Position numbers and translations under genes: made by a program. A stretch of 64,000 bases of DNA from DATATV01 sp035551355. Lineage in GTDB: Bacteria > Actinomycetota > Actinomycetes > Mycobacteriales > Pseudonocardiaceae. Of this stretch, positions 17,547 to 26,107 are shown in pieces. Under the pieces are notes generated by a model, which was not told the DNA's origin, searched no databases, and saw only the letters and a program-made list of their open reading frames with translations. The stretch is from NCBI GenBank assembly GCA_035551355.1, contig DASZNF010000055.1:28626-92625 (forward strand), given 5' to 3'. Every line of letters starts with the position of its first letter. Position 1 is the stretch's first letter.

Positions 17547-18653
17547 GTGGCGGATCCGGAGTACCGGTCGACGGACGCGGTGCTGGTACGCGGCACCGAT
17601 TCACCGGTGACGGTCGAGCCGATCGAGCTGCGCGCCCCCGGCCCGGGCGAGGTCCGGGTGGAGATCACGGCGGCCAGCCTGTGCCACTCCGATCTGTCCC
17701 TGGCCACCGGTGTGCTGGCCCAGAAACTGCCCGCGGTGCTCGGCCACGAGGCGGCGGGCACGGTGGTCGAACTCGGCCCGGACGTGACCGATCTCTCCCT
17801 CGGCGATCCGGTGCTGCTGCTGTGGAATCCGGCCTGCGGGCACTGCTGGTTCTGCCTGCACGGCGAGCCGCATCTGTGCGAACACGCCGCCGACCGCACC
17901 GGCGCCCCCTACGCCCGGACCAGTGCCGGCGAAGACCTCTACCCGGGCCTGTCCACCGCCGCGTTCGCCGGGCAGACCGTGGTCGCCGCCAACGCGTGTT
18001 TCCGGTTGCCCGAGGACATTCCGCTCGATCTGGCCGCGCTGCTCGGCTGCGCGGTGACCACCGGGGTGGGCGCGGTGCGCCGCACCGCCGAGGTGGCCAA
18101 GGGCGATTCGGTGGTCGTGGTCGGCCTGGGCGGGGTCGGGCTGTCCGCGGTGCAGGGCGCCCGGATCGCCGGCGCCGACCCGATCATCGCCGTCGACCGG
18201 GTACCGGAAAAACTCGACCTGGCCCGCGAACTCGGGGCCACCCATGCGTTCGCGGCCGGACCCGAGGTGCGCAAGCAGGTCCGCGAGCTGACCGAGGGGC
18301 GCGGCGCCGACCACGTGATCGACTGCGTCGGCCTGGCCGCCACCATCAAGGAAAGCTGGAAGACCGCGCGCCGCGGCGGCGCGGTGACCCTGGTCGGCAT
18401 CGGCGGGCGCACCGAGGTGGCCGAGTTCTCCTCGCTGGAGCTGTTCGCCTTCGCCCGCCGGATTCTGCCCAGTGTCAACGGATCGCTGAACGTGCCGCGC
18501 GATCTGCCCGGCTATCTCGACGATGTGCGGGCCGGGCGGCTGAATCTGCAGGCCCTGGTCAGCCGCGAGGTCGGGCTGGACGGGGTGGCGCCGGGCTTCA
18601 CCGATCTCGCGGCGGGCAACGTGGTGCGGGTGCTGGTCCGGCCGAACGGCTGA
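17547..18653 (+). CDS. Zinc-dependent alcohol dehydrogenase (MDR, class III-like)
   Basis: 368-residue NAD-dependent alcohol/aldehyde dehydrogenase. The catalytic-zinc region is AASLCHSD and GHEAAGTV; the structural zinc site is four Cys in NPACGHCWFCLHGEPHLC. The Rossmann fold shows VVVGLGGVGLSAVQGARIAG. GTG start at 17547 follows GAGGGGTGGA. It is 30 bases upstream of an SDR gene on the same strand, so they form a two-gene unit ending in a hairpin. Relatives include mycothiol-dependent formaldehyde and aryl-alcohol dehydrogenases; the sequence alone does not decide between them. Confidence 0.9.
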   Translation: MADPEYRSTDAVLVRGTDSPVTVEPIELRAPGPGEVRVEITAASLCHSDLSLATGVLAQKLPAVLGHEAAGTVVELGPDVTDLSLGDPVLLLWNPACGHCWFCLHGEPHLCEHAADRTGAPYARTSAGEDLYPGLSTAAFAGQTVVAANACFRLPEDIPLDLAALLGCAVTTGVGAVRRTAEVAKGDSVVVVGLGGVGLSAVQGARIAGADPIIAVDRVPEKLDLARELGATHAFAAGPEVRKQVRELTEGRGADHVIDCVGLAATIKESWKTARRGGAVTLVGIGGRTEVAEFSSLELFAFARRILPSVNGSLNVPRDLPGYLDDVRAGRLNLQALVSREVGLDGVAPGFTDLAAGNVVRVLVRPNG

Positions 18654-18683
18654 CCGATTGTCGAAGCAGTGGAAGGGAAGCAG

Positions 18684-19436
18684 ATGACCGAACGGGTGGC
18701 GATCGTGACCGGCGCCGGGCGCGGCATCGGAGCGGCCACGGCCAAACGCCTGGCCGAGGACGGATTCGCGGTCGGTGTGGTGGACCTCAAGGCCGACTTC
18801 GGCGCCGAGACGGTGGACGCGATCACCGCCGCGGGTGGCCGGGCGGTCGCGGTCGGCGCGGACGTCAGCGACGCCGGACAGGTGGACGCGGCGGTCGCGG
18901 AGATCGCGCAAACCCTTGGCGGGCCGACGGTTCTGGTCAACAACGCCGGGGTCACCAAGGACAACCTGCTGTTCAAGATGACCGAGCAGGACTGGGACAC
19001 GGTGCTGGGCGTGCACCTGCGCGGCGCGTTCCTGATGTCCCGCGCGGCGCAGAAGTACATGACCGAGGCCAAGTGGGGCCGGATCGTGAACCTCTCGTCC
19101 ACCTCGGCGCTGGGCAACCGCGGTCAGGCCAACTACTCCGCTGCCAAGGCCGGCATGCAGGGCTTCACCAAGACGCTGTCGATCGAGCTGGGCAAGTTCA
19201 ACGTCACGGTGAACGCCATCGCGCCGGGCTTCATCGTCACCGAGATGACCAAGGCCACCGCCGAGCGGCTGGGCGTGGGCTTCGAGGACTTCCAGAAGGC
19301 CGCGGCCGGCCAGATCCCGGTGGCCCGGGTGGGCCGTCCGGAGGACATCGCGCACACCGTGTCGTTCCTGGTCAGCGAGGGCGCGGGGTTCGTGTCCGGC
19401 CAGGTGATCTACGTGGCCGGCGGTCCGAAGGACTGA
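18684..19436 (+). CDS. Short-chain dehydrogenase/reductase (FabG-like 3-oxoacyl reductase)
   Basis: 250-residue classical SDR. NAD(P)-binding TGAGRGIGAAT, NNAG motif, and catalytic Ser-Tyr-Lys in NLSSTSALGNRGQANYSAAKAG are all present. C-terminal GGRP-like dimer region is intact (VSGQVIYVAGGPKD). Asp at the end of the second strand (VVDLKAD) suggests a preference for NAD over NADP. ATG 18684 is preceded by GAAGGGA; the upstream GTG at 18669 is unlikely. It could reduce a 3-oxoacyl-CoA or a hydroxy substrate of the upstream alcohol dehydrogenase. Confidence 0.9.
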   Translation: MTERVAIVTGAGRGIGAATAKRLAEDGFAVGVVDLKADFGAETVDAITAAGGRAVAVGADVSDAGQVDAAVAEIAQTLGGPTVLVNNAGVTKDNLLFKMTEQDWDTVLGVHLRGAFLMSRAAQKYMTEAKWGRIVNLSSTSALGNRGQANYSAAKAGMQGFTKTLSIELGKFNVTVNAIAPGFIVTEMTKATAERLGVGFEDFQKAAAGQIPVARVGRPEDIAHTVSFLVSEGAGFVSGQVIYVAGGPKD

Positions 19437-19464
19437 AGCCGGAACGCTTGACACACAAAGAAAA

Positions 19465-19503
19465 TCCCCGTCACGGCCAAGGAAACTCTTGCCGTGACGG
19501 GGA
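19465..19503. terminator. Terminator between SDR and ThDP-enzyme genes
   Basis: Perfect 13-bp stem (TCCCCGTCACGGC / GCCGTGACGGGGA) with a 13-nt loop, followed by ATTCTTCTCT. It separates two convergent genes. Confidence 0.85.
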
Positions 19504-19545
19504 ATTCTTCTCTGTAGTGGCAAAAATCCTTCCGCTGCAAGGAAA

Positions 19546-21114
19546 TCAGAGCAGCGGCGGGACCGCGGCCTCGATCAGGTGCGGGCCCGGTTCGGCCAGC
19601 GCCTTGGCCAGCTGCTCGGCCAGTTCCTCCGCGGTGGCGGCCCGGGTGGCCGGCACGCCCATGCCCTCGGCCATGGCCACGAAGTCCAGATCCGGCCCGG
19701 ACAGGTCCAGCAGCCGCGCGGCCTTGGGCCCGCTGCCCGCCGCGCCCACCCGCTGCAACTCCACCCGCAGGATGGCGTAGGCCCGATTGGACAGGATCAG
19801 CGTGGTGACGTTGAGGTTCTCGCGGGCCTGGGTCCACAACCCGGCCAGCGTGTACATCGCGCTGCCGTCGGCCTCCAGGCAGATCACCGGCCGGTCCGGG
19901 CAGGCGATGGCCGCGCCGGTGGCCAGCGGAATGCCCAGACCGATCGCGCCACCGGTCAGGGTGAGCACGTCGTGCGCGGGTGCGCCCGCGGTGCCCGCGG
20001 GCAGCATGATCCCGGAGGTGTTCGCCTCGTCGGCGATGATCGCCTCCTCGGGCAGCAGCGCGCCCAAAACCTCCGGCCAGTTCTGCAGGGTGAGCGGACC
20101 CGACGGCAATTCGGGCCGGGAAGCCTTGGCCAGCACCGGTTCGGTGTCCGGGGCGACCAGGTCGGCCAGCCGGTCCAGCGCGTCCAGCACATCGTCGCCC
20201 GCGTCGTCGGCCAGGGTGTGCACGCTGGCGTCCTCGGGCACCAGATCGCTTGGCTTGCCCGGGTAGGCGAAGAACGACACCGGCGAGCGCGCCCCGGCCA
20301 GCACCAGGTGCTTCATCCCGGTCAGCTGGGCCACCGTCGCCTCGGCCAGATAACCCAGCCGCTCCACCGGGGGCACCCCGGCGCCCCGGCGCAACCGGGC
20401 CGGGAACACCTCGGCGAACAGCTTCACCCCGGTGGCCCCGGCGATCCGGCCGGCCGCCCGCAGCCCCCGCTCGCTCTGCGCGATTCCGCCCAGCAGCAAG
20501 GAAGTAGGCGCGTCCGAGCGCAACACCTCGGCCACCGAATCGAGCACCTCGGCCGGCACCGGCTGGGCCGGCGCGATCGCGGCCGGCGCGGCCTGCTGGC
20601 CGCCCTCGGACCAGGACACGTCGGCCGGCAGCACCAGGGTGGCCACCCTGCCCGGCGTGCCGGACGCGGCGGCCACCGCGTCGGCGGCGTCCCGGCCCAC
20701 GTCGGCGGCGTCCATGGACCGGCGCAGCCAGCCCGACACCGCGCCGGCGATGGCGTCGATGTCGGATTCCAGTGGGGCGTCGTACTTCTTGTGGTAGGTC
20801 GCGTGATCGCCGACCACGTTGACGATCGGGGTGCCCGCCCGTTTGGCGTTGTGCAGATTGGCCAGGCCGTTGGCCAGTCCCGGGCCGAGATGCAGCAGGG
20901 TGGCCGCGGGCTTCCCGGCCATCCGCGCGTAGCCGTCGGCCGCGCCGGTGACCGCGCCCTCGGACAGGCTGAGGATCCCGCGCATCTCGGGCACCGCGTC
21001 CAGCGCCGCCACGAAGTGCATCTCGGAGGTGCCCGGGTTGCCGAAGCACACCTCCACCCCGCTGTCCACGAGTGTGCGGATCAGCGCCTGCGCGCCGTTG
21101 ATGTCCGAGCCCAT
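19546..21114 (-). CDS. ThDP-dependent decarboxylase/acetolactate synthase-like enzyme (IlvX type)
   Basis: 522-residue thiamine-diphosphate enzyme resembling mycobacterial IlvX and benzoylformate-decarboxylase relatives. The N-terminal Pyr domain has the catalytic Glu in LSEGAVTGAADGYARM. The C-terminal PP domain has a modified ThDP motif, EADGSAMYTLAGLWTQARE then SNRAY, where most enzymes have GDG...NN. It is shorter than true anabolic IlvB and has no small-subunit gene nearby, so a catabolic 2-keto acid decarboxylase or ligase role is likelier. It follows the 2-hydroxyacid oxidase gene by 63 bases, probably as one operon. Confidence 0.82.
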   Translation of the reverse strand: MGSDINGAQALIRTLVDSGVEVCFGNPGTSEMHFVAALDAVPEMRGILSLSEGAVTGAADGYARMAGKPAATLLHLGPGLANGLANLHNAKRAGTPIVNVVGDHATYHKKYDAPLESDIDAIAGAVSGWLRRSMDAADVGRDAADAVAAASGTPGRVATLVLPADVSWSEGGQQAAPAAIAPAQPVPAEVLDSVAEVLRSDAPTSLLLGGIAQSERGLRAAGRIAGATGVKLFAEVFPARLRRGAGVPPVERLGYLAEATVAQLTGMKHLVLAGARSPVSFFAYPGKPSDLVPEDASVHTLADDAGDDVLDALDRLADLVAPDTEPVLAKASRPELPSGPLTLQNWPEVLGALLPEEAIIADEANTSGIMLPAGTAGAPAHDVLTLTGGAIGLGIPLATGAAIACPDRPVICLEADGSAMYTLAGLWTQARENLNVTTLILSNRAYAILRVELQRVGAAGSGPKAARLLDLSGPDLDFVAMAEGMGVPATRAATAEELAEQLAKALAEPGPHLIEAAVPPLL

Positions 21115-21177
21115 GCCAGAAGTCCCATCAGTGTCAGTCGAAAAGCACGCGAGCGCCCGCCATCAGCCGAGCAAGGG

Positions 21178-22554
21178 TCAGTCGAACAGCACGCCCGGGT
21201 TGAGCACGCCGTCCGGATCGAAGGCCAGTTTGAGCCGCCGCATCAGGGCCAGTTTCGCCGGGTTCTCCAACGCCTGGAAGTGCGACTTCTTCTCCCGCCC
21301 GATGCCGTGCTCACCGGAGATCGCGCCCCCGGCGGCCACGCCCGCGGCGAAGATGCCGTGCAGCAGTTCGTGCCGCACCTGCTCGTCGGCCTGGAAGATC
21401 GCCAGGTGCACGTTGCCGTCCCCGGCGTGGCCGCAGCCGACCGCGCCGGAACCGGTGTCCTGGGCCAGTTTCCGCACGGTGGCGAAGAATTCCGGCATCG
21501 CGCCGCGCGGCACCACCACGTCGATGATCTCCTGCGCCCCGGCCGCCTTCGCGGTCCAGAACGCCTTCTCCCGGGCCTCGATCAGCTTGTGCGCGGCCGG
21601 GCCGTCCAGCACGTAGGCGTCCATCGCGCCCAGGTCCCCGGCCAGCATCTCGGCCACCGCGTTGACGTCCTCGGCCAGCCGGTCGGCGTCCCGGTTCTCC
21701 AGCGCCACCACCAGATAGGCCTGCGCGGTGTCGCGCACCTGGTCCGGCACGCCCAGCGTCAGGTCGGTGGTATGGGTGATGGCGGCCATGGTCAGCGCGT
21801 CGATGTACTCCAGGATGTGCGGCGCCAGCCCGGCGGCCAGGATCCTGGGCACCGCCCGGATCACCTCGTCCAGGTCGGTGAACGGGGCCAGCACGGTCTG
21901 CTGGTGCGGCAGCCGGGGGTGCAGTTTGAGGGTGGCCTCGGTGACCAGCGCCAGCGTGCCCTCCGAGCCGATGACCAGCTGGGTGAGGTCGTATCCGGTG
22001 CTGCACTTGGCGATCGGCCCGCCGGTGCGGATCAGCTCGCCGTCGGGCAGGGCCAGTTGCAGGCCCAGCACGTTGGCCCGGGTCACGCCGTAGCGCACCG
22101 CGCGCATGCCACCGGCGTTGGTGGCCACCGTGCCGCCCACGGTCGCGGACAGCTCGCCCGGGTACACCGGGTAGGTCAGGCCGTGCCCGGCCAGCGCTTC
22201 GTCCAGTTCGGACAGCGTGACCCCGGGCTGCACCACGGCCACGAAGTTCACCGGGTCGACGTCCACGATCGAGTTCATCCGCTCGAAGGACAGCACGATC
22301 CCCTCGGGCACCGGGGTGGCGGCGCCGCACATCCCGCTGCCCGATCCGCGCGCGGTCACCGGGGTGCCCGCGGCGGCGGCCAGCTTCAGCACCGCGGCCA
22401 CCTGTTCGGCGTCGGCCGGCCGGACCAGACAGGCCGGGGCCTGCGCGGGAAAGCTCAGTGACTCGTCGTGTGCGTAGTCCGCGCTGATCGCCGCGCCGGT
22501 CAGCGCGTGCGCCGCGCCGACCACCTCGGCCAGCTGCGCGCCCAGATCGGCCAT
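21178..22554 (-). CDS. FAD-linked 2-hydroxyacid oxidase/dehydrogenase (GlcD/D-LDH type)
   Basis: 458-residue flavoprotein with FAD_binding_4 and FAD-oxidase_C domains, oxidising a D-2-hydroxy acid (glycolate, lactate or similar) to the keto acid. Seen are TARGSGSGMCGAATPV, YPGELSATVGGTVATNAGG, GSEGTLALVTEA, and the C-terminal GHAGDGNVHLAIF and SGEHGIGREK. The AGGAGG at 22561-22566 touches the first ATG (22560) but is six bases from ATG 22554, so the latter is the better start. It heads a two-gene operon with the ThDP enzyme and is divergent from a PucR-type regulator. Confidence 0.88.
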   Translation of the reverse strand: MADLGAQLAEVVGAAHALTGAAISADYAHDESLSFPAQAPACLVRPADAEQVAAVLKLAAAAGTPVTARGSGSGMCGAATPVPEGIVLSFERMNSIVDVDPVNFVAVVQPGVTLSELDEALAGHGLTYPVYPGELSATVGGTVATNAGGMRAVRYGVTRANVLGLQLALPDGELIRTGGPIAKCSTGYDLTQLVIGSEGTLALVTEATLKLHPRLPHQQTVLAPFTDLDEVIRAVPRILAAGLAPHILEYIDALTMAAITHTTDLTLGVPDQVRDTAQAYLVVALENRDADRLAEDVNAVAEMLAGDLGAMDAYVLDGPAAHKLIEAREKAFWTAKAAGAQEIIDVVVPRGAMPEFFATVRKLAQDTGSGAVGCGHAGDGNVHLAIFQADEQVRHELLHGIFAAGVAAGGAISGEHGIGREKKSHFQALENPAKLALMRRLKLAFDPDGVLNPGVLFD

Positions 22555-22581
22555 GTCCATCCTCCTCGATGCGGCGGGCCG

Positions 22582-22600
22582 GACGTCCCCGTCGGACAAC
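22582..22600. promoter_or_regulatory. Degenerate second copy of the PucR-type operator
   Basis: One good half (CGGACAAC, 22593-22600) and a partial left half (GACGTCCC) at the same 8-3-8 spacing as the palindrome at 22669. It lies 28 bases upstream of the oxidase start. Confidence 0.4.
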
Positions 22601-22668
22601 CGAGGCATATCACACCGGGTGCACAACGGCGGAGTAAAGCCGACCAGCCGCCAACCCCGCGCCACTAT

Positions 22669-22687
22669 GTTGTCCGCGACGGACAAC
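22669..22687. promoter_or_regulatory. Palindromic operator in the oxidase/PucR divergent promoter
   Basis: Perfect 8-3-8 inverted repeat GTTGTCCG-CGA-CGGACAAC, 15 bases before the regulator ATG at 22703. Likely bound by the adjacent regulator; this is inferred from position and symmetry. Confidence 0.55.
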
Positions 22688-22702
22688 GAAGCGGAGTTGC
22701 AC

Positions 22703-23860
22703 ATGGTCGCCGACCTGGACGCGCTGCGCGGCGAACTGGCCGCGTTGGCCGTGGACGACGAACTGCTGGACGCGATCGTGGACGGCGCCCGGGCCCACTC
22801 GGCCCCGGTGGCCGCGCTGCCCCGGCAGGAGACCGTGCGGCACGTGCCGGCGCTGCTGTCCTCGGCGCTGGCCGCGTTCGCCGGAAACCGGGGCCTGTCC
22901 CGGGCCGAGCTGGCCGCCGCGGCCCGGCTGGGGGAGGACCGGGCCGAGCAGGGCGTGCCGCTGGCCGCGCTGCTGGACGGCTTCCAGGCCGGGCGGGCCG
23001 AGGCGATCAAGGTGGCCATGACCCGCACCCGGGCCGCCGGGGTGCCGGCCGAGGTGCTGCTGGACGCGCTGGTCGAGCTGGACGGGCTGATCAGCGAACT
23101 GGAGCACCAGCTCACCCACGCCCACCACGCCACCGAACTGGAGCGGGCCCGCACCGCCCGGGAGCAGCGGGCCTGGCTGCTGCGCCGGTTGCTGCTGGCC
23201 CGGGGCGAGGCCACCGACGAACCGCTGGCCCAGCCGTTGCGGGCGGCCGGGCTGGATCCGGCCGGGATGCTTTTCTGCCTGGTCAGCGCCGAGCACGAGC
23301 CGAGGGCCGCGCACCGGCTGGAGGCCCGGCTGGCCGGTGCTGCCCGCGGCATCTACGGCCTGCTCGGCGGCTATCTGGTCGGCGTCTCGGCCCGGGTGCC
23401 GGACTGCGCCGAGGCGACCCTGCTGGTCACCGGCCCGGCGGTGCCGGTGACCGAGCTGCCCGAGTCCTACCGGATGTGTTGTGCCGCGCGGGATGCCGGG
23501 CTGCGCGACGGCGCGACCGGGCGGCTGGCGCTGACCGAACTGGCGGTGGACGCCGCGCTGGACACGCTGCCCGGCCTGGGCCGCACCCTGGCCGGCCAGC
23601 GGCTGGCCGCGCTGACCCCGGCCGACGCGTTCCACCGCGAACTGGCCGCCACCGCGCTGGCCCACCTCGACCACGGCGGCCGCCTGGAGGCCACCGCGCA
23701 CGCCCTGCACGTGCATCCCAACACGGTGAAATACCGGCTGCGCCGGTTGCGCGAGCTGACCGGGTTCGGCGCGGACGCCGACCCGCCGGGCGGCGCGGTG
23801 CGGACGGCGGTGCACTGGTGGTGGGCCCTGCGCACCTGGCAACGCAGCGCGTCCGGTTGA
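22703..23860 (+). CDS. PucR/CdaR-type transcriptional regulator
   Basis: 385-residue regulator. The N-terminal half is helical and Leu/Ala-rich (RsbRD/GGDEF-like sensor region of PucR proteins). The C-terminal PucR helix-turn-helix (HTH_30) is clear: LEATAHALHVHPNTVKYRLRRLRELTG, about residues 330-357. ATG 22703 has GGAG six bases upstream; an earlier ATG at 22667 overlaps the operator palindrome and is unlikely. Divergent placement suggests it controls the 2-hydroxyacid oxidase/ThDP operon in response to a carboxylic acid. Confidence 0.85.
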   Translation: MVADLDALRGELAALAVDDELLDAIVDGARAHSAPVAALPRQETVRHVPALLSSALAAFAGNRGLSRAELAAAARLGEDRAEQGVPLAALLDGFQAGRAEAIKVAMTRTRAAGVPAEVLLDALVELDGLISELEHQLTHAHHATELERARTAREQRAWLLRRLLLARGEATDEPLAQPLRAAGLDPAGMLFCLVSAEHEPRAAHRLEARLAGAARGIYGLLGGYLVGVSARVPDCAEATLLVTGPAVPVTELPESYRMCCAARDAGLRDGATGRLALTELAVDAALDTLPGLGRTLAGQRLAALTPADAFHRELAATALAHLDHGGRLEATAHALHVHPNTVKYRLRRLRELTGFGADADPPGGAVRTAVHWWWALRTWQRSASG

Positions 23861-23925
23861 TCGCCAAGGGGAACAATTCGGAATGGGCCGTTCGCGTTCA
23901 CTGATAAACACGCCGGAAAAGCTCC

Positions 23926-23945
23926 GCCCGCGCGTCCGCGCGGGC
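23926..23945 (+). terminator. Possible terminator after the PucR-type gene
   Basis: GC-only inverted repeat (GCCCGCGCG / CGCGCGGGC) about 65 bp after the stop codon. The arms almost touch, so the real loop would be larger and the stem shorter. Confidence 0.45.
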
Positions 23946-24114
23946 ATTCACCCGGGTTGTTCCGCGTCCTTTTCTTCCTGATTCCGCCGGTCCGGGGGCT
24001 TGTCGTCGGAAACAGGCCCGTCCACTTCGGCCGGTCGCGTGGTATTTCCCACATTCTTGGCCGGTGCCAAGATCACCCAGCGTTTCGATTGGTGACCCGT
24101 CGTCGAGGTTGCGT

Positions 24115-24771
24115 CTACGGGCTGGTCAGCATGGCCACCGCGACCCGGGTCAGCTCGGCGCAGATCTGGTCCACCTCGGGGGTCCTTCCGTTGCGGGTCC
24201 ACTGGTAGACCAGCTCGTTGACCGCCCCGATGAACGCGGTAGCGGCCATCTCGAAGTCCCGGGGCTGGGCGTCGCCACGGCGCACCGCCCGCTCGGCCTC
24301 GCCCATCACCAGCTCGCGCAGCCGCTCGCCCCACCGCTGCCGGTGCGCCTCCACCTCGGGGCTCACCCCGACCACCTCGACGTAGTTGATCCGGGTCCAG
24401 CGCGGATCGTCCGAAGTGGTGTGCACGTAGGCGGTGATGGCGGTGGCCAGCCGCGCGGCCGTGTTCAGCTGTTGTTCCTCGGCAATTGAAAGCGCTCCGT
24501 ACACGGCTCGTAACGCTTCGGTGTTCACCTGATCGTAGAGGGCGATCAACAGTGCCTCGCGGCTGATGAACTCCTCGTAGAAGTTGCGGGTGGACACGTT
24601 CGCCGCGGAGCACAACCGGTCGATGGAGGTCGCCCGGAACCCGTTGGTACCGAACAGCTCCAGGCCCGCCGCCAGCAGACGATCCCGCCGGTCAGCGCGA
24701 CGGGCCTGGGCAGTTCGGCCACCGTAGTCCCGACCCGCAAGCGATCGCGACCTCGGCGCAGCGCCAGTCAT
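24115..24771 (-). CDS. TetR-family transcriptional regulator
   Basis: 218-residue TetR protein. The DNA-binding domain (about residues 25-72) reads RRDRLLAAGLELFGTNGF then SAANVSTRNFYEEFISREALL. The C-terminal domain has the TetR_C segment DDPRWTRINYVEVVGVSPEVEAHRQRW, which occurs in many uncharacterised actinomycete TetRs. Start chosen at ATG 24771 (weak GGCGG upstream). It is divergent from the peptide-type ABC importer across 283 bp, so it may regulate that operon; no obvious dyad shared by both genes was found to prove it. Confidence 0.82.
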   Translation of the reverse strand: MTGAAPRSRSLAGRDYGGRTAQARRADRRDRLLAAGLELFGTNGFRATSIDRLCSAANVSTRNFYEEFISREALLIALYDQVNTEALRAVYGALSIAEEQQLNTAARLATAITAYVHTTSDDPRWTRINYVEVVGVSPEVEAHRQRWGERLRELVMGEAERAVRRGDAQPRDFEMAATAFIGAVNELVYQWTRNGRTPEVDQICAELTRVAVAMLTSP

Positions 24772-24997
24772 GCCGCCAATCTTGGCACGCCCGTCCGGGT
24801 GAAACACCCGGGATGCCGAAGTTGGCGCGGTCCGCTTGGTTACGTTTGCGCCTCCCACCCGACATGCGGGCGCAAGATCGGGTCCGTAAGGTTTACGCCA
24901 TTTGGCACACAGTTGAATCACAATCGCGCCACGGAGGCCGCGCGGAGCTAGCCTTTCCGGCGACAAGGGCTGAGTCTGTGCGGGATTCGCGGGCCGG

Positions 24998-25016
24998 GTG
25001 TGACCGCGATCCACAC
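24998..25016. promoter_or_regulatory. Inverted repeat upstream of the ABC importer operon
   Basis: GTGTG-N9-CACAC dyad about 40 bp before the permease ATG. A second TCACAC half follows at 25024-25029. The remaining bases of the 283-bp gap (24772-25054) show no other clear element. The binding protein is unknown. Confidence 0.3.
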
Positions 25017-25054
25017 GTATGCGATCACACCGGCAACGAAAGGGGTCGAACCGG

Positions 25055-26059
25055 ATGACGGCACCGCTGGACGTTCCTGGCTCGTCCACAGAAGCAGTGC
25101 CCGAGGCAACGACGGCGGGCCTTGGCGAGAAGGCGATCCAGGGCCGGTCCCTCGGTCAGATCGCCTGGATGCGGTTGAAGCGGGACAAGTGGGCGCTGAC
25201 CGGCGGAGTGGTCATCGTGGTGCTGGTGCTGCTGGCGGTCGCGTCGGTGTTCCTCAACGCCGCGCACATCATCGACCCGGACACCTTCCACTCGGAACTG
25301 ATCGACGCCACCTTCGGCCGGCCCACCGGCGCGTTCGGCGGGATCAGCCTGCAGCACCCGCTGGGCGTCGACCCCGCCAACGGGCGTGACCTGCTGGCCC
25401 GGGTGCTGGTCGGCTCCCAGTTCTCGCTGCTCATCGCGGCCGGGTCCACCCTGCTGTCGGTGCTCATCGGGGTGGTCATGGGCCTGCTCGGCGGCTTCTT
25501 CGGCGGCTGGGTGGACGGCGTGATCAGCTGGCTGATGAACGCCTTCCTGGCCTTCCCGCTGCTGCTGTTCGCGATCGCGCTGTCCGGCGTGGTGCAGCAG
25601 TCGGCCTTCGGCCTGACCGGCAACGCCCTGCACGTGCTGGTGCTGGTGTTCGTCATCGGCTTCTTCAACTGGCCATACATCGGGCGTATCGTGCGCGGCC
25701 AGACCTTGTCGCTGCGGGAACGGGAGTTCGTGGACGCGGCGCGCAGCCAGGGCGCGCGCGGCGGGTACATTCTGCGCCACGAACTGCTGCCCAACCTGCT
25801 GGCGCCGATCCTGGTCTACACGACGCTGCTGATTCCCACGAACATCCTGTTCGAGGCCGCCCTGTCGTTCCTCGGTGTCGGTCTGCACCCGCCCACCCCG
25901 ACCTGGGGCGGCATGCTCTCCGACGCCGTCATCAACGGGTCGTACTCGGTCGATCCGGAGTACGTGCTCGTGCCGGGCCTGGCCATCTTCATCACTGTCA
26001 TGGCGTTCAACCTGCTCGGCGATGGCCTGCGGGACGCGCTGGATCCGCGTGCCCGGTAG
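25055..26059 (+). CDS. ABC importer permease, DppC/OppC type
   Basis: 334-residue inner-membrane permease of the peptide/nickel ABC family. An N-terminal cytoplasmic segment (MRLKRDKWALTGG) precedes a first helix and a long extracytoplasmic loop. A further five helices form the BPD_transp_1 domain, with the ATPase-contacting EAA loop at EFVDAARSQGARGGYILRHELLPN. ATG 25055 lies downstream of GAAAGGGG. It heads the operon, an unusual position because the binding protein gene normally comes first. Confidence 0.9.
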   Translation: MTAPLDVPGSSTEAVPEATTAGLGEKAIQGRSLGQIAWMRLKRDKWALTGGVVIVVLVLLAVASVFLNAAHIIDPDTFHSELIDATFGRPTGAFGGISLQHPLGVDPANGRDLLARVLVGSQFSLLIAAGSTLLSVLIGVVMGLLGGFFGGWVDGVISWLMNAFLAFPLLLFAIALSGVVQQSAFGLTGNALHVLVLVFVIGFFNWPYIGRIVRGQTLSLREREFVDAARSQGARGGYILRHELLPNLLAPILVYTTLLIPTNILFEAALSFLGVGLHPPTPTWGGMLSDAVINGSYSVDPEYVLVPGLAIFITVMAFNLLGDGLRDALDPRAR

Positions 26060-26107
26060 GGCGCAGACGTTTTTCGTTTTCGTACAACGAGGAGGCGTGT
26101 CACGCGC

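Noticed and set aside
23948..24070. Short minus-strand ORF of about 40 codons ending NQEEKDAEQPG
   Set aside because: Natural-looking residues but no ribosome-binding site, modest third-position GC and no recognisable family; it lies in the gap after the PucR-type gene.
24998..25016. CRP-type binding site reading of the GTGTG-N9-CACAC dyad
   Set aside because: Spacing does not fit TGTGA-N6-TCACA; kept only as an unassigned inverted repeat.
24813..25058. 81-codon plus-strand ORF before the ABC permease
   Set aside because: Weak coding character, no ribosome-binding site and it overlaps the likely promoter and inverted repeat of the importer operon.
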